Below are positions 26,849 to 36,219 of a stretch of DNA of 61,138 nt, one piece after another. This stretch comes from Brevundimonas sp. Lineage in GTDB: Bacteria > Pseudomonadota > Alphaproteobacteria > Caulobacterales > Caulobacteraceae. Under the pieces are notes generated by a model that was not told the origin of the DNA, did no database searches, and saw nothing but the letters and a program-made list of their open reading frames with translations. Location: the NCBI RefSeq assembly GCF_016463295.1, contig NZ_JAEMRO010000007.1, forward strand, positions 1 through 61,138. The letters run 5' to 3'. The position numbers and the translations under genes are program-made. Numbering within the stretch: the stretch's first letter is position 1; each line of letters opens with the position of its first letter.

Positions 26849-27886
26849 TCAGTAGATCAACTCGTCATCGCCGCCCTGGCCGACCAGCATGATGTCGCCC
26901 TTGGCCGCCAGGTCCTTGGCGACCTGGACCATCGCCATCTGGGCGTTGTCGACGTCCTTCAGACGGACCGGGCCCATGGACTCCATGTCCTCGCGCATGA
27001 TCTTGGCGGCACGTTCGGACATGTTGGAGAAGAACATTTCGCGCAGGGATTCCGACGCGCCCTTCAGGGCCAGACCCAACGAGTCCTTCTCCACCGCCCG
27101 CAGCAGGGTCTGGACGCCACCGGGGTCCAGCTTGGACAGGTCCTCGAAGACGAACATCAGGGCGCGGATACGCTCGGCCGCCTCGCGGTTGCGCTCTTCC
27201 AGGGCACCGATGAAACGGGCCTCGGTCTGGCGGTCGAAGCTGTTGAAGATGTCCGCCATCATCTCGTGGCTGTCACGCTTGGACGTGCGCGCCAGGTTGG
27301 ACATGAATTCGTTGCGCAGGGTCTGTTCGATCTTGTCCAGGATTTCGCGCTGCACCGGCTCCATGCGCAGCATGCGCTGGACGCACTCCAGGGCGAAGTC
27401 CTCGGGCAAGCTGGTCAGGACCCGGGCCGCATGCTCGGGCTTGATCTTGGACAGGACGACGGCGACGGTCTGGGGGTATTCGTTCTTCAGATAGTTGGCG
27501 AGGACCGCCTCGTTCACATTGCCCAGCTTGTCCCACATGGTGCGGCCGGCGGGGCCGCGGATTTCCTCCATCAGGCCTTCGACCCGGTCCCCCGACATGA
27601 AGGAGGCCAGCAGCTTCTGGGTCTGTTCGAAACTGCCCATGACCGAGCCGGAGCCGCTCATCCCGGCCACGAATTCGATCAGCAGTTCCTCGACCACGGC
27701 GGCGGTGACGGTGCCCAGACCGGCCATGGCCTGGGAGATTTCCTTGATTTCCTCATCGTCCAGGCTCTGCCACAGGCGGGTGTGGTCCTCGCCCAGCGAC
27801 AGCAGGATGACGGCGGCCTTTTCAGGCCCCGTCAGCTTCCTGGCGTCCTCGACCGCAGGCTTCTTGTTGACCAGCCGGGCCGCCAT
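26849..27886 (-). CDS. fliG: Flagellar motor switch protein FliG
   Basis: Rotor protein FliG, 345 residues. The N-terminal domain ([25 protein letters not shown]) binds FliF; the middle domain has the EHPQT-equivalent region [23 protein letters not shown]; the C-terminal torque domain ends with [24 protein letters not shown]. The charged residues of the torque helix are in the family arrangement. The ATG shares one base with the end of fliF. Confidence 0.97.
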   Translation of the reverse strand: MAARLVNKKPAVEDARKLTGPEKAAVILLSLGEDHTRLWQSLDDEEIKEISQAMAGLGTVTAAVVEELLIEFVAGMSGSGSVMGSFEQTQKLLASFMSGDRVEGLMEEIRGPAGRTMWDKLGNVNEAVLANYLKNEYPQTVAVVLSKIKPEHAARVLTSLPEDFALECVQRMLRMEPVQREILDKIEQTLRNEFMSNLARTSKRDSHEMMADIFNSFDRQTEARFIGALEERNREAAERIRALMFVFEDLSKLDPGGVQTLLRAVEKDSLGLALKGASESLREMFFSNMSERAAKIMREDMESMGPVRLKDVDNAQMAMVQVAKDLAAKGDIMLVGQGGDDELIY

Positions 27887-29523
27887 CAGCCTTCATGCAC
27901 CCAGGAGCGCAGGATGGACGTCGATTCCTCCGGATGCTTCTCCACGAACTCGGCGACCTTCTTGATCGAGGAGGCCTTCACCTGACCCTCGATGCGGGCG
28001 ATGTCGAGCCGGTCGTCCATCTCCGAACGCGGCAGGAACTGCTGGCCCGGATCGGCGGCCCCGTTGACGATCGAGGTCTGCAGGCTGGTCACCGGCACGC
28101 CACCGGCACCCGCCAGCTGGGGCGCACCCGAGCCGCCTCCCGTCGCCGTTTTCAGCAGCGGACGCAGGACGAAGAAGATCAGCAGCAGGCCGGTGATCAG
28201 CAGCACCAGCAGCTCGACACCGCGCATGATGTCGTCCTTGGTGAAGTTGAACAGCGAGGAGCCCGCCTCCTCGCCACCGACCGCCGCCGTGTCGCGGTTG
28301 AAGCGGACGGCCGTCACCTGGACGATGTCGCCACGCTCGGCGTTGAAGCCCACCGCCGCCTTGACCAAGGCCTCGATCTTGGCGCGATCCTCTTCAGACA
28401 CAGGCGTGTAGGTCGGCTCGCCGTCGCCGCTGGCGGGGGGCGTATATTTGCCGTCGACGGCCACGGCCACGGCCAGCTTCTTGACCTCGCCAGCCTCCTT
28501 CACCGTCGTGGTCGTGGTGTTGGAGATTTCGTAGTTGGTCGTCTCGGTGTTCTGGGTGTCGGTCGAGCCGATAGGCGTGACATTGGGTGCCTGACCGCCG
28601 GGGATGTTGTTGGTCGCCGTGGCCCCGCCATCAGCCTGACCCGTCGTGTCCTGGCTTTCGGAACCGTTGGTCGAGGTCGAGCGGACGACCTGGCCGTCGG
28701 GGTCATAGACCTGCTGCTGGGTGGTCGAGCGGCTGTGGTCGATGTCGGCGGTGACCTGGACGCGGGCGGCCCCGACGCCGACGACGCCCTCGACGATATC
28801 CTTGATCCGGGCCTGAAGCTGGGCCTCGGTCGAACTCTTGGCTTCTTCGGCGGAGGCGGCGCTGAAGCCCGCGTCGTCCGCCCCTGCCGCGAGCGTGCGG
28901 TTGGAGGTGTCGGTCAGGGTGACCCGCTCGGGCTTCATATTGGTGACCGAGGAGGCCACGACATTGCGGATGGCCTGAACCTGGGCACCCGACAGCTGAC
29001 CGCCCGTCACACCCACGACCACCGAGGCGGTGGGCTCGGCGGTAGAGGCCTGGAACAGCTGGCGCGGCGGCAGGGCGATCATCACGCGGGCCGAGGTGAT
29101 GCCCCGCAGGCTCATGATCGTGCGGGCCAGTTCGCCTTCCAGCGCGCGTTTTTCGTTGAGGTTCTGCTGGAACTCGGTCTGGCCCAGGACCGACTGGTCG
29201 TCGAAGATTTCGTAGCCGACGCTGCCGGAGGTCACCAGACCCTTGCCGGCCACCAGCATGCGGGCCTCGCCCACCTGATCGCGGCTGACGAAGATGGTCG
29301 AGCCGTCGCCGCGCGAGGAGTATTTGATCCCGGCCCCGTCCAGGGCGGTCGTGATCTCCGAGGCTTCGCGCAGGTCCAGGTTGGAGTACAGCAGGGCGTC
29401 GGGGGCCTGGCCGACGCGCATCATCAGATAGACCAGGGCGACCGCGACGCCGGCGCCCACGCCCAGCAGCACGGCCAGCTTGCCGACCCCGAACCTCTGC
29501 AATGCCGACGAAAAGCCGCCCAC
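27886..29523 (-). CDS. fliF: Flagellar MS-ring protein FliF
   Basis: MS-ring scaffold, 545 residues. First membrane helix near residues 16-34 ([20 protein letters not shown]), periplasmic ring-building motifs including [33 protein letters not shown], and a proline-poor Ser/Thr-rich stretch around residues 290-350, then a second helix [25 protein letters not shown] and a short cytoplasmic tail that binds FliG. The start is GTG at 29523. The promoter lies in the 107-base gap to flhB, which contains a CtrA-like box 80 bases upstream. Heads the fliF-fliG-flbE-fliN-flbD-bla-flhA chain. Confidence 0.97.
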   Translation of the reverse strand: MGGFSSALQRFGVGKLAVLLGVGAGVAVALVYLMMRVGQAPDALLYSNLDLREASEITTALDGAGIKYSSRGDGSTIFVSRDQVGEARMLVAGKGLVTSGSVGYEIFDDQSVLGQTEFQQNLNEKRALEGELARTIMSLRGITSARVMIALPPRQLFQASTAEPTASVVVGVTGGQLSGAQVQAIRNVVASSVTNMKPERVTLTDTSNRTLAAGADDAGFSAASAEEAKSSTEAQLQARIKDIVEGVVGVGAARVQVTADIDHSRSTTQQQVYDPDGQVVRSTSTNGSESQDTTGQADGGATATNNIPGGQAPNVTPIGSTDTQNTETTNYEISNTTTTTVKEAGEVKKLAVAVAVDGKYTPPASGDGEPTYTPVSEEDRAKIEALVKAAVGFNAERGDIVQVTAVRFNRDTAAVGGEEAGSSLFNFTKDDIMRGVELLVLLITGLLLIFFVLRPLLKTATGGGSGAPQLAGAGGVPVTSLQTSIVNGAADPGQQFLPRSEMDDRLDIARIEGQVKASSIKKVAEFVEKHPEESTSILRSWVHEG

Positions 29524-29603
29524 TCAAACCGCCTAAGTTAAAACGGGCCCACCCCGACGCACGAACCCGACAGGTCGCTAGGCAGAAACTGCCGCCTGCG
29601 TGG

Positions 29604-29618
29604 TAAACGGGGAGTTAA
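29604..29618 (-). promoter_or_regulatory. Candidate CtrA box upstream of fliF
   Basis: On the minus strand this reads TTAA-CTCCCCG-TTTA, seven of eight matches to the CtrA consensus TTAA-N7-TTAA, lying about 80 bases upstream of the fliF GTG in the gap behind flhB. The fliF operon of Caulobacter is an early flagellar operon switched on by phosphorylated CtrA, so position and sequence agree. Confidence 0.6.
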
Positions 29619-29630
29619 GTTCCGTTACGA

Positions 29631-30707
29631 TCAGCGTTTCTTGCGCTTGTTCATAACGAAGCCGATGACCTTGGCGGCCGCTTCGAAATGCTCGCGCGGG
29701 ATGGTCTCGTCCACGTCCACGGCAGCATAGAGGGCGCGGGCCAGGGGCACGTTCTCCACGATCGGCACGGCGTGCTCGCGCGCGACCTCGCGGATGCGCA
29801 GGGCGACGGCGTCCACGCCCTTGGCGACGCAGACCGGAGCCGCGTCGCCCGCCTCATAGCGCAGGGCGACGGAGAAGTGCGTCGGGTTGGTGACGATGAC
29901 GGTGGCGGTGGGCACGGCCTGCATCATGCGCTGGCGGCTGCGCTGGGCCCGGATCTGCTTCAGCTTGGCCTTGACGTGAGGGTCGCCTTCGGACTGTTTG
30001 AAGTCCTCCTTCAGCTCCTCCTTGGTCATCTTCATCCGCTCGGCGAAGCGGTATTTCTGCCAGAGGAAGTCCACGCCCGCGGTGAAGCTGAGGAAGACGA
30101 GGGCCGACACCATCAGGCTGATCGCCAGGTCGCGCGTGAACGGCAGGATCATGGCCGGCGACATGGCCGCCATATTGGCCAGTTCGTTCGCGTGCGGTTT
30201 CAGCACCAGCCAGCAGACCACCACCACGGCCAGCAGCTTGAGGAAGGTCTTGACGAACTGGACCAGGCCGTCGGGGCCGAAGATGCGCTTGAACCCGGCC
30301 AGGGGGTTCACCTTGGACCAGTCGGGCTTCAGCTTCTCGCCCGTGAACAGGATGCCGGACTGGGCCAGGTTGCCGCCCACCCCGCCCAGGATGGTGGCCA
30401 GCATGACCGCCCCCAGAAAGGGCGTGATGGCCCACAGGGCGATGCCGCCGATCTCCACGCCGGCTCCCGCCTCCAGCCCGCCCATCATGGTGTGGGGCGC
30501 GGCGATGAAGGGCAGGAACTGCTCGGCCATGGAGGTGGCGAACCAGCCCCCGGCCATCAGGATGACGGCGGCGGCACCGGCCAGGGACAGGGCGGAGGCG
30601 ACATCCGGGGATTTGGCGACATCCCCCTTCTTGCGCGCTTCCTCGAGTTTTCGTGGGGTGGCGTCTTCTGTCTTGGACTCGGGATCCGCGCTTTCAGCCA
30701 CCGGCAC
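29631..30707 (-). CDS. flhB: Flagellar export protein FlhB
   Basis: Export switch protein of 358 residues. The N-terminus has the family KTEDATPRKLEEARKKGDVAKS motif, followed by four membrane helices and a cytoplasmic domain with the self-cleaving NPTH at 274-277 (VTNPTHFSVALRYE), where cleavage switches export from rod/hook to filament. The start is GTG at 30707 or 30701; it overlaps fliR by 14 or 8 bases. The stop is 107 bases from fliF with a separate promoter between. Confidence 0.96.
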   Translation of the reverse strand: MPVAESADPESKTEDATPRKLEEARKKGDVAKSPDVASALSLAGAAAVILMAGGWFATSMAEQFLPFIAAPHTMMGGLEAGAGVEIGGIALWAITPFLGAVMLATILGGVGGNLAQSGILFTGEKLKPDWSKVNPLAGFKRIFGPDGLVQFVKTFLKLLAVVVVCWLVLKPHANELANMAAMSPAMILPFTRDLAISLMVSALVFLSFTAGVDFLWQKYRFAERMKMTKEELKEDFKQSEGDPHVKAKLKQIRAQRSRQRMMQAVPTATVIVTNPTHFSVALRYEAGDAAPVCVAKGVDAVALRIREVAREHAVPIVENVPLARALYAAVDVDETIPREHFEAAAKVIGFVMNKRKKR

Positions 30708-31464
30708 CTCCCGTGAACTGTCCGGCCAGGGCGCGGTAGCGATCGATGAAGATCGTGCCCACCACCCCCAGGCTCAAGGCAAAGACGGACAACCCCAGGA
30801 TGATGCTGAGCGGGGCCGCGGCGAAGAAGACCTGGAACTGGGGCATGACCCGCCCGACTAGGCCGGACGCCAGGTTGAAGATCAGGGCAAAGACCATGAC
30901 GGGCGCGGCCAGTTGCACGCCCAGCAGGAAGCTCTCGCCCAGGGTCCGTACCGCCAGGGTGGCGAAGTCGCCGGTCGCCAGCGGCTGGACCGGGGCGATC
31001 AGGCGGTATGACCCGACCAGCCCGGCGATGAACAGGTGATGGGTATTGGTCGCGAACATCAGGGTCGTGCCCAGCAGCAGCAGAAAGGCCGAGATCGTCG
31101 TACCCGGCTGGGCCTGCAAGGGGTTGGCGGTCTGGGCGAAGCTGAGGGTCGTCTGCAGCGACACCACCTCCCCCGCCGTCGACAGGGACGTCAGGAAGAT
31201 GCGCAGCATGGTCCCGATCGCCAGCCCCACCAGCACCTCGCGCAGCATCCAGCCGACGGTGGCTCCCAGGCTGGTCGGCAAGGCCGGCAGGCTGCCCGAC
31301 ACCACCGGCCACAGACACAGGGTGACGACCAGGGCCAGCGACAGGCGGATGCGCGGCGGCACATAGCTCTCGCCAATGCCGGGCATCATCAGCAGGACCG
31401 CGCCGATCCGTGCGAAGATCAGCGCGCCCTGCCAGACCTGATCGGATGTGGCGTAGGGCTCCAC
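30694..31464 (-). CDS. fliR: Flagellar export protein FliR
   Basis: Export gate protein of 256 residues with about six membrane helices. Family marks: QVWQGALIFARIGAVLLMMPGIGE near the start, PPRIRLSLALVVTLCLWPV, and TSLSTAGEVVSLQTTLSFAQ with ANPLQAQPGTTIS. The likely start is GTG at 31464, which shares a base with the TAG of fliQ; a longer in-frame extension upstream lies inside fliQ and is rejected. FliR with FliP and FliQ forms the export channel. FliP is not in the window. Confidence 0.95.
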   Translation of the reverse strand: MEPYATSDQVWQGALIFARIGAVLLMMPGIGESYVPPRIRLSLALVVTLCLWPVVSGSLPALPTSLGATVGWMLREVLVGLAIGTMLRIFLTSLSTAGEVVSLQTTLSFAQTANPLQAQPGTTISAFLLLLGTTLMFATNTHHLFIAGLVGSYRLIAPVQPLATGDFATLAVRTLGESFLLGVQLAAPVMVFALIFNLASGLVGRVMPQFQVFFAAAPLSIILGLSVFALSLGVVGTIFIDRYRALAGQFTGGAGG

Positions 31465-31727
31465 TACATCCCGGCGATGCGCACGGCGATGGTGCGCATG
31501 AAGCCGCCCAGCAGCGCCCCCATCAGCGGCAGGAACAGCAGCAGCGACACGAAGATGGCGATGATCTTGGGGGCATAGATCAGGGTCTGTTCCTGGATCT
31601 GGGTCAGGGCCTGGACCAGGCCGATGACCACGCCGACCACCAGGCCGACCAGCAGCACGGGCGCGCACAGCTGGATCGTCAGCCACAGGGCATCGCGCCC
31701 CACATCCAGAACTTCCGCCCCGTTCAT
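31464..31727 (-). CDS. fliQ: Flagellar export protein FliQ
   Basis: An 87-residue protein with two membrane helices, MNGAEVLDVGRDALWLTI followed by CAPVLLVGLVVGVVIGLVQALTQIQEQTL and a second hydrophobic segment ending FMRTIAVRIAGM (parts quoted as VLLVGLVVGVVIGLVQA and QIQEQTLIYAPKI). This is the exact size and pattern of FliQ. It heads the fliQ-fliR-flhB unit. The start at 31727 is chosen for the family start MNGAEV; upstream sequence holds a CtrA-like box. Confidence 0.95.
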   Translation of the reverse strand: MNGAEVLDVGRDALWLTIQLCAPVLLVGLVVGVVIGLVQALTQIQEQTLIYAPKIIAIFVSLLLFLPLMGALLGGFMRTIAVRIAGM

Positions 31728-31802
31728 CCCACGCTCCACAAACACGCGCCTGGACATCCGCCGAAGCGGCCCCGCACTGGGCAAGGAATGCCGGGTCCAT
31801 GG

Positions 31803-31817
31803 TTAATGCGGCGTTAG
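31803..31817 (-). promoter_or_regulatory. Candidate CtrA box upstream of fliQ
   Basis: The minus strand reads CTAA-CGCCGCA-TTAA, seven of eight matches to TTAA-N7-TTAA, 76 bases upstream of the fliQ start. It resembles the site ahead of fliF beyond the two half-sites (both continue ACCA after the second half). The fliQ promoter of Caulobacter is a textbook CtrA target. Confidence 0.6.
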
Positions 31818-32139
31818 CGATGTCGGAGATGGGGTTCAGTGTCTCCGGTTCTCGGCGGAAAAATCGGCCGTCGGAAAACGGCGACCAATGCGAGAGCACC
31901 ATGGGCTGCCCGGCCTCGATCCAGCGGCCCGCAGCGTCGATTTCATACTGTCAAAGATCCGTGGGGCGCGGCCAGACCGATGACGTCCCCCTCATCACAT
32001 CTGGCGCATGGTGAGTGCGATGCAAGAGGCGACTCGAGGCTGATTTCAGGGTCCAGTGTCTCCACTTTGACCGTGAATGGACGGGACTATCAGGGTCGGG
32101 AATACACTGTGGCCTCCATGCTTTACCGACGCCTTGGCA
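31818..32139. other. Intergenic stretch, no gene seen
   Basis: This 322-base region lies between the fliQ promoter and the end of the ankyrin lipoprotein gene (both on the minus strand). It has no reading frame with a family signature, no strong hairpin and no repeat of note beyond a weakly repeated CAGTGTCTCC (near 31840 and 32050). It may contain the leader of the fliQ transcript, or the tail of the ankyrin transcript. Confidence 0.4.
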
Positions 32140-33609
32140 TCAGGGGCGAGCGCCAAGTTCTCGAAGCCAGAGAGCGTATTCCGATCGCGGTCCGGCCTTT
32201 TCTTCAATCACGGACAGAATCCGCCGCCCCTTCGATGGAGCATTCAGATCGAGCCCTCGTGCCGTGAGATCGGTGAGAAGGTCCTTGGTGACGAAGCTGG
32301 GGTCCAGTTCGTCATGATCATAGGTGACAGGAAAGAACAGACCCCAGACGGGTGGTCGGCCCTGATAGTCCGGCAGATTGATGTCCCCGCCCGCCGCCAG
32401 CAGAAGGTCCAGAATCTGAATTGCCCTGGCATCGGCCGCACCCATTTCACCATCCAGCTTCATGGTCCCGACAGCTTCCCAGATCGGGCGACGACGGTGG
32501 GACAGCGCATTCGGGTCGGCGCCGGCGTCGAGCAGCAATCCAACGGCTTGCGGCGTGCCCGGGTATATGCCGTCAGCCACCATCCCGAGGGGCGTTTCAT
32601 ATTCACCGGGACCGACGGCGTTGACATCTGCCCCCTTGGAAATCGCCAGCCGCATCAGGTCCACGCGAAGCGGCTCACGCCCCTTTATGCTCGCCTGAAA
32701 TACGGCGTCCGCCACTCCAGGCACATCGGTTTCGAGCAGCAGGCGGGCAGCAGGAAGGGACAATCGTATCGATCGCAGGTCGTGGGGTTGGATCATCTCG
32801 TGCCGGTCTGAAAGGATCTGTCGAAGGATGGCGATATCGCCACCGGCGAGAGCGGCCTGCAGATCCTGACGTGTCCAAGATGGGGATCCAGGTACACGGG
32901 CGAGCATGTCGAAAAAGATCGTCCGGTGGCCGAGCACGGCCGCCCAGAAAAAGGCGGTTTCGTCTCGCTGCCCCTGCGTCCAGGGACTGGCCCCGGCGTC
33001 GAGAAGCCGGTCGACGATCTCGGGCCTGTTCCGACCAACGGCCCACATGAGTGGGGTCAGGCCCAGCCCGTCACGGGCATTGACGGGCGTGTCGCGAAGA
33101 AAGCGTCGAACATCCCCTGGCGAACCCCGCCGTGCCGCTTCGTGGAGCGAGCCGACGGGACGTGCCACCTCACGCGCCGGCTCGGACATCGGCTTGGCCC
33201 AACCGTGAGGGAAGCTGGTGTCCCGTTCGTGATCGTCCGGCAAGGATGCCCGGCAAACATCGGCGTCGGGATAGTCGGGCTGCGCGACCACCGCCAGATT
33301 GTGCAAGCGAGCTTCGGCCTCAGTTCTTGCCGTAGCTTCACCCACAACATCCCCGAGTTCAAATGTTCTCAAGACAAGCGGAGATCGACCCCCAGGGGTA
33401 AAGCAGGTGACGCCCGGCGGAAGCTGCATCCCGTACTGACCCCCGACAATCAGCCCAAAGCGACGTTCGGCGTCGGTCAACTGTTGGGAGAAACTGCTTT
33501 TTGCCGCCGCAATTCCAGCCGCCTCCTCCTCAGCGGAGTCCGACCTGCTGCAGCCGGCCAGAGCCATCAGGCCCATTCCGAGACACACAGCGCGCAAGCG
33601 GTTGGACAC
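32140..33609 (-). CDS. Ankyrin-repeat lipoprotein
   Basis: A 489-residue exported protein with a lipobox (LMALAGC, cysteine near residue 20). Ankyrin repeats are clear from about residue 150: SLHEAARRGSPGDVRRFL, GLTPLMWAVGRNRPEIVDRLLDAGA, then degenerate repeats and again QAVGLLLDAGADPNALSHRRR and QILDLLLAAGGDINLPDYQGR. The N-terminal 150 residues have TCFTPGGRSPL and two further cysteines and match nothing I recognise. Ankyrin arrays bind proteins; placed in the periplasm or outer membrane this could be an envelope scaffold or an immunity-like protein. Start is GTG at 33609. GC is lower than in the flagellar genes. Confidence 0.8.
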   Translation of the reverse strand: MSNRLRAVCLGMGLMALAGCSRSDSAEEEAAGIAAAKSSFSQQLTDAERRFGLIVGGQYGMQLPPGVTCFTPGGRSPLVLRTFELGDVVGEATARTEAEARLHNLAVVAQPDYPDADVCRASLPDDHERDTSFPHGWAKPMSEPAREVARPVGSLHEAARRGSPGDVRRFLRDTPVNARDGLGLTPLMWAVGRNRPEIVDRLLDAGASPWTQGQRDETAFFWAAVLGHRTIFFDMLARVPGSPSWTRQDLQAALAGGDIAILRQILSDRHEMIQPHDLRSIRLSLPAARLLLETDVPGVADAVFQASIKGREPLRVDLMRLAISKGADVNAVGPGEYETPLGMVADGIYPGTPQAVGLLLDAGADPNALSHRRRPIWEAVGTMKLDGEMGAADARAIQILDLLLAAGGDINLPDYQGRPPVWGLFFPVTYDHDELDPSFVTKDLLTDLTARGLDLNAPSKGRRILSVIEEKAGPRSEYALWLRELGARP

Positions 33610-33895
33610 GCGAACACTCCGAACGGCACAAAGATTAGTTCACCCATAGCGTGTCAGACCCGCCTCACCAGTCGATGAGCAATCATGCTTAAGCGCTGGA
33701 GATGAGGCTGATGACAGTGCTGCTCTTCATCTCACCTCAGGGGGTCGGTGCCACCGCCTCCACTGAGCGGGTTCATCATAGCCGGGGAGTATGCCCTCAT
33801 CAGCGATCTTGATCCGCATCAAGGCGACGAGCCGCAGGACGGGCGAGTGTGGCGGTGTCGGCCGGAGGAGGCCGCGTTTACGAGAGGCCGCCGCC

Positions 33896-34630
33896 ATGAC
33901 CCGATCCCCATCGCCAGGCCCTGCATCCGCTGCATGGGCCGCGGGCCTGCTGATCGTCCAGTTCGCTCTGATCTGGACGACCTTCTTCATCCTGTCATCG
34001 GCCATCGGCTGGCCCGCCAGCCTGGGTGATCCCGCCACGGTCGCCCTGCCGCGACTGACCGAGAACGCCGGGGCGGTGATGGCGGGGTATGGTTTCTATA
34101 TGCTGGCGGCCCTGCTGCTGGTGCCGGCGACGGCGGCGCTGAATGCGCGGCTGGGGCTCAGCCCTGCGCTGTCGCAGCTGACGCTGGGGCTGGCGGTGCT
34201 GTCGGCGGTGTTCAAGGCCATCGGCATCGGGCGATGGCTGTTCGTCATGCCGTCGCTGGCCGAGGCCTGGTCGAGGCCCGGAGCGGATCACGCGACGCTG
34301 AGCATCGTCTTCGATGCTCTTAACGCCTATGCCGGAGGCGTCGGCGAGGGGCTGGGGGTCGGGCTGATCGGCGGCCTTTGGACCATCATCGTCGGCGGGC
34401 TGATCGCGACGCGACGCGGGCCCCATGCCCGCTGGGGCAGCCGACTGATCGGGGGCTATGCCGTGATCACGGGGTTGGGGCTGTTCCTGACGGTTCCCGG
34501 CGCATTGGGTGTGGAGATGGGGCCGGTGCTGACCCTGACCAATATCGCCTGGCAGTTCGCCCTGCTGTTCATCGCCCTGTGGACCGCCGCCGCGCTGCGT
34601 CGCTCCGTCGTCAGGGGAGCCGACCAATGA
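33896..34630 (+). CDS. DUF4386-like membrane protein
   Basis: A 244-residue protein with about six membrane helices, including LLIVQFALIWTTFFILSS, GYGFYMLAALLLVPATAAL, LTLGLAVLSAVFKAIGIGRW and GLIGGLWTIIVGGLIA. The layout agrees with DUF4386, a poorly known membrane family often linked to stress or regulator genes. Start at 33896 has GAGAGG upstream. Its stop overlaps the start of the epimerase gene (ATGA), and that gene overlaps the Crp regulator, so the three are one operon. Function unknown. Confidence 0.7.
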   Translation: MTRSPSPGPASAAWAAGLLIVQFALIWTTFFILSSAIGWPASLGDPATVALPRLTENAGAVMAGYGFYMLAALLLVPATAALNARLGLSPALSQLTLGLAVLSAVFKAIGIGRWLFVMPSLAEAWSRPGADHATLSIVFDALNAYAGGVGEGLGVGLIGGLWTIIVGGLIATRRGPHARWGSRLIGGYAVITGLGLFLTVPGALGVEMGPVLTLTNIAWQFALLFIALWTAAALRRSVVRGADQ

Positions 34631-35589
34631 TCATGTCCGCCTCTTCCGAGCCCGTTCACATCATCCTGGGTGCCGGTGCCCTGGGCCGGGCCACCGCCCG
34701 CGCCCTGATCGCCGACGGTCGCCCCACCCGTCTGGTCAGCCGCACGCCCCGCCCGGCACCGCAGGGCGCGACCCCTGTGACGGCCGACCTGCTGGACCCC
34801 ACCGGTCTGGCCCTGACGATGAGAGATGCCGAGGCCGTCTATTTCTGCGCCCAGCCGCCCTATCACCGCTGGAGCCAGGAATTTGCCATTCTGCAGGCCG
34901 CGGCGGTGCAGGCCGCGTCCAATGTCGGAGCCCGGCTCATCTCAGCGGAAAACCTGTACGGTTACGGCCCGGTCTATGGCCCCATGACCGAGGATCTGCC
35001 CCTGACCCCCAATACCCGCAAAGGGGCCGTGCGGGCGGCCATGCACGAACAGCTGATGCGGGCGCACGACGCCGGGCAGGTCGAGGTGGCCGTGGCGCGA
35101 GGGTCGGACTTCTTCGGTCCCGGCGTCGATGGATCGGCGGTCGGGGCGCGGGCGTTCGATGCCCTGCTGAAGGGTCAGGCCGTGCCGATGCTCGGCGATC
35201 TCGACGCCCTGCACAGCTGGACCTTCGTCGAGGATTTCGGGCGCGCCCTGGCGACCCTGGGCCAGGACACCCGAGCGCTGGGTCAGGTCTGGCATGTGCC
35301 CAATGCCCCGCCGGTGTCGGCGCGGCGGTTCTTCGAACTGGCCGGGCGGCTGGCCGGGGTGCCCGGCAAGGTGCGCAGGATGGGCCGGACGGAGCTGGCC
35401 ATCGGCGGCCTGTTCGTGCCGGCCGCGCGCGAGATTGTCGAAATGATGTATGAGTTCGACGAACCCTTCGTCGTCGATCACGGCAAATTCGCCCGGGCGT
35501 TCGGCGACCTGTCCACCCCGCTGGAGCGCGCCCTGGCCATCACGGTCGAGGCCTATCGATCGGAGCGCGATGACCGAGCCGTCGCTTGA
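34627..35589 (+). CDS. NAD(P)-dependent epimerase/dehydratase family protein
   Basis: A 320-residue extended SDR. The Rossmann motif GAGALGRATARALI lies at about residues 15-28, followed by LVSRTPRP and VTADLLDP (NADP-type variants). ENLYGYGP and the later RGSDFFGPGV are typical of epimerase-like proteins, but the YxxxK of classical SDRs is absent, with NTRKGAVRAAM in that area. It probably binds a nucleotide cofactor and reduces or senses an unknown substrate. Its 3' end overlaps the Crp regulator by 20 bases. Confidence 0.8.
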   Translation: MIMSASSEPVHIILGAGALGRATARALIADGRPTRLVSRTPRPAPQGATPVTADLLDPTGLALTMRDAEAVYFCAQPPYHRWSQEFAILQAAAVQAASNVGARLISAENLYGYGPVYGPMTEDLPLTPNTRKGAVRAAMHEQLMRAHDAGQVEVAVARGSDFFGPGVDGSAVGARAFDALLKGQAVPMLGDLDALHSWTFVEDFGRALATLGQDTRALGQVWHVPNAPPVSARRFFELAGRLAGVPGKVRRMGRTELAIGGLFVPAAREIVEMMYEFDEPFVVDHGKFARAFGDLSTPLERALAITVEAYRSERDDRAVA

Positions 35590-36157
35590 GGCCGAAATCC
35601 TGCGTCAGGCCGCGCCGCTGATCCCCGGATCGGCGGCGCTGTCGACATTTCTGGCCACCACCCGAACCCAGACCCTGGCCAAGGGGCAGACGCTGTTCCG
35701 GGCCGGGGAGCCGACCACGGCGCTGTATTTCGTGACCCAAGGCTTGCTGCGATACTATTATCTGGCCGACGGGGCCGAGCACACGGGTCAGTTCTTCGAT
35801 GCTGGGCTGTTTCTGGGCGACGTCGCCAGCCTGATGACCGGGGCCGACAGCGTGCAGACGGTCGATGCGATCGAGGCCTCCACCGTCATCGTCATTCCCG
35901 GCACCGCGCTGAAGGCCGCCTATGACGCCGATCATGCGATGGAGCGGTTCGGGCGGCGGGTGGTCGAACAGGCCATGGCCGGGTCGCAGCGCCGCTCGGC
36001 TGCCCTGCTGCAACTGTCGCCGGAAGAGAACTACGAGCGGCTGCTTCGCTTGCGGCCCGAGGTGGCGCGGCGCACGCCCCTGTACATGATCGCCAGCTAT
36101 CTGGGCGTCACGCCCGAGGCGCTGAGCCGTATCCGGCGTCGCCGCATCGGGTCTTGA
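35570..36157 (+). CDS. Crp/Fnr family transcriptional regulator
   Basis: A 195-residue regulator. The cyclic-nucleotide-binding-like fold covers LAKGQTLFRAGEPTTALYFV through DGAEHTGQFFDAGLFLGDVASL, and the C-terminal helix-turn-helix is TPLYMIASYLGVTPEALSRIRRR. No iron-sulphur cysteines are present, so it is not FNR. The family includes small-ligand and redox regulators. It starts inside the end of the epimerase gene, so it is co-expressed with the epimerase and DUF4386 protein and may control them. Confidence 0.85.
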   Translation: MTEPSLEAEILRQAAPLIPGSAALSTFLATTRTQTLAKGQTLFRAGEPTTALYFVTQGLLRYYYLADGAEHTGQFFDAGLFLGDVASLMTGADSVQTVDAIEASTVIVIPGTALKAAYDADHAMERFGRRVVEQAMAGSQRRSAALLQLSPEENYERLLRLRPEVARRTPLYMIASYLGVTPEALSRIRRRRIGS

Positions 36158-36219
36158 TCGCGATCAAGGCGGCGCCGCCCGCGCCGGGCCATCCTGCCGA
36201 CAGCATCTGCCGGAGAGGG

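Noticed and set aside
21318-29630. Sigma-54 promoters inside the flagellar chain
   Set aside because: GG-N10-GC matches are frequent by chance at this GC content and none stands in a clear intergenic gap.
31839-32267. Forward frame in the fliQ-ankyrin gap
   Set aside because: No ribosome binding site, no signature and it runs into the ankyrin gene on the other strand.
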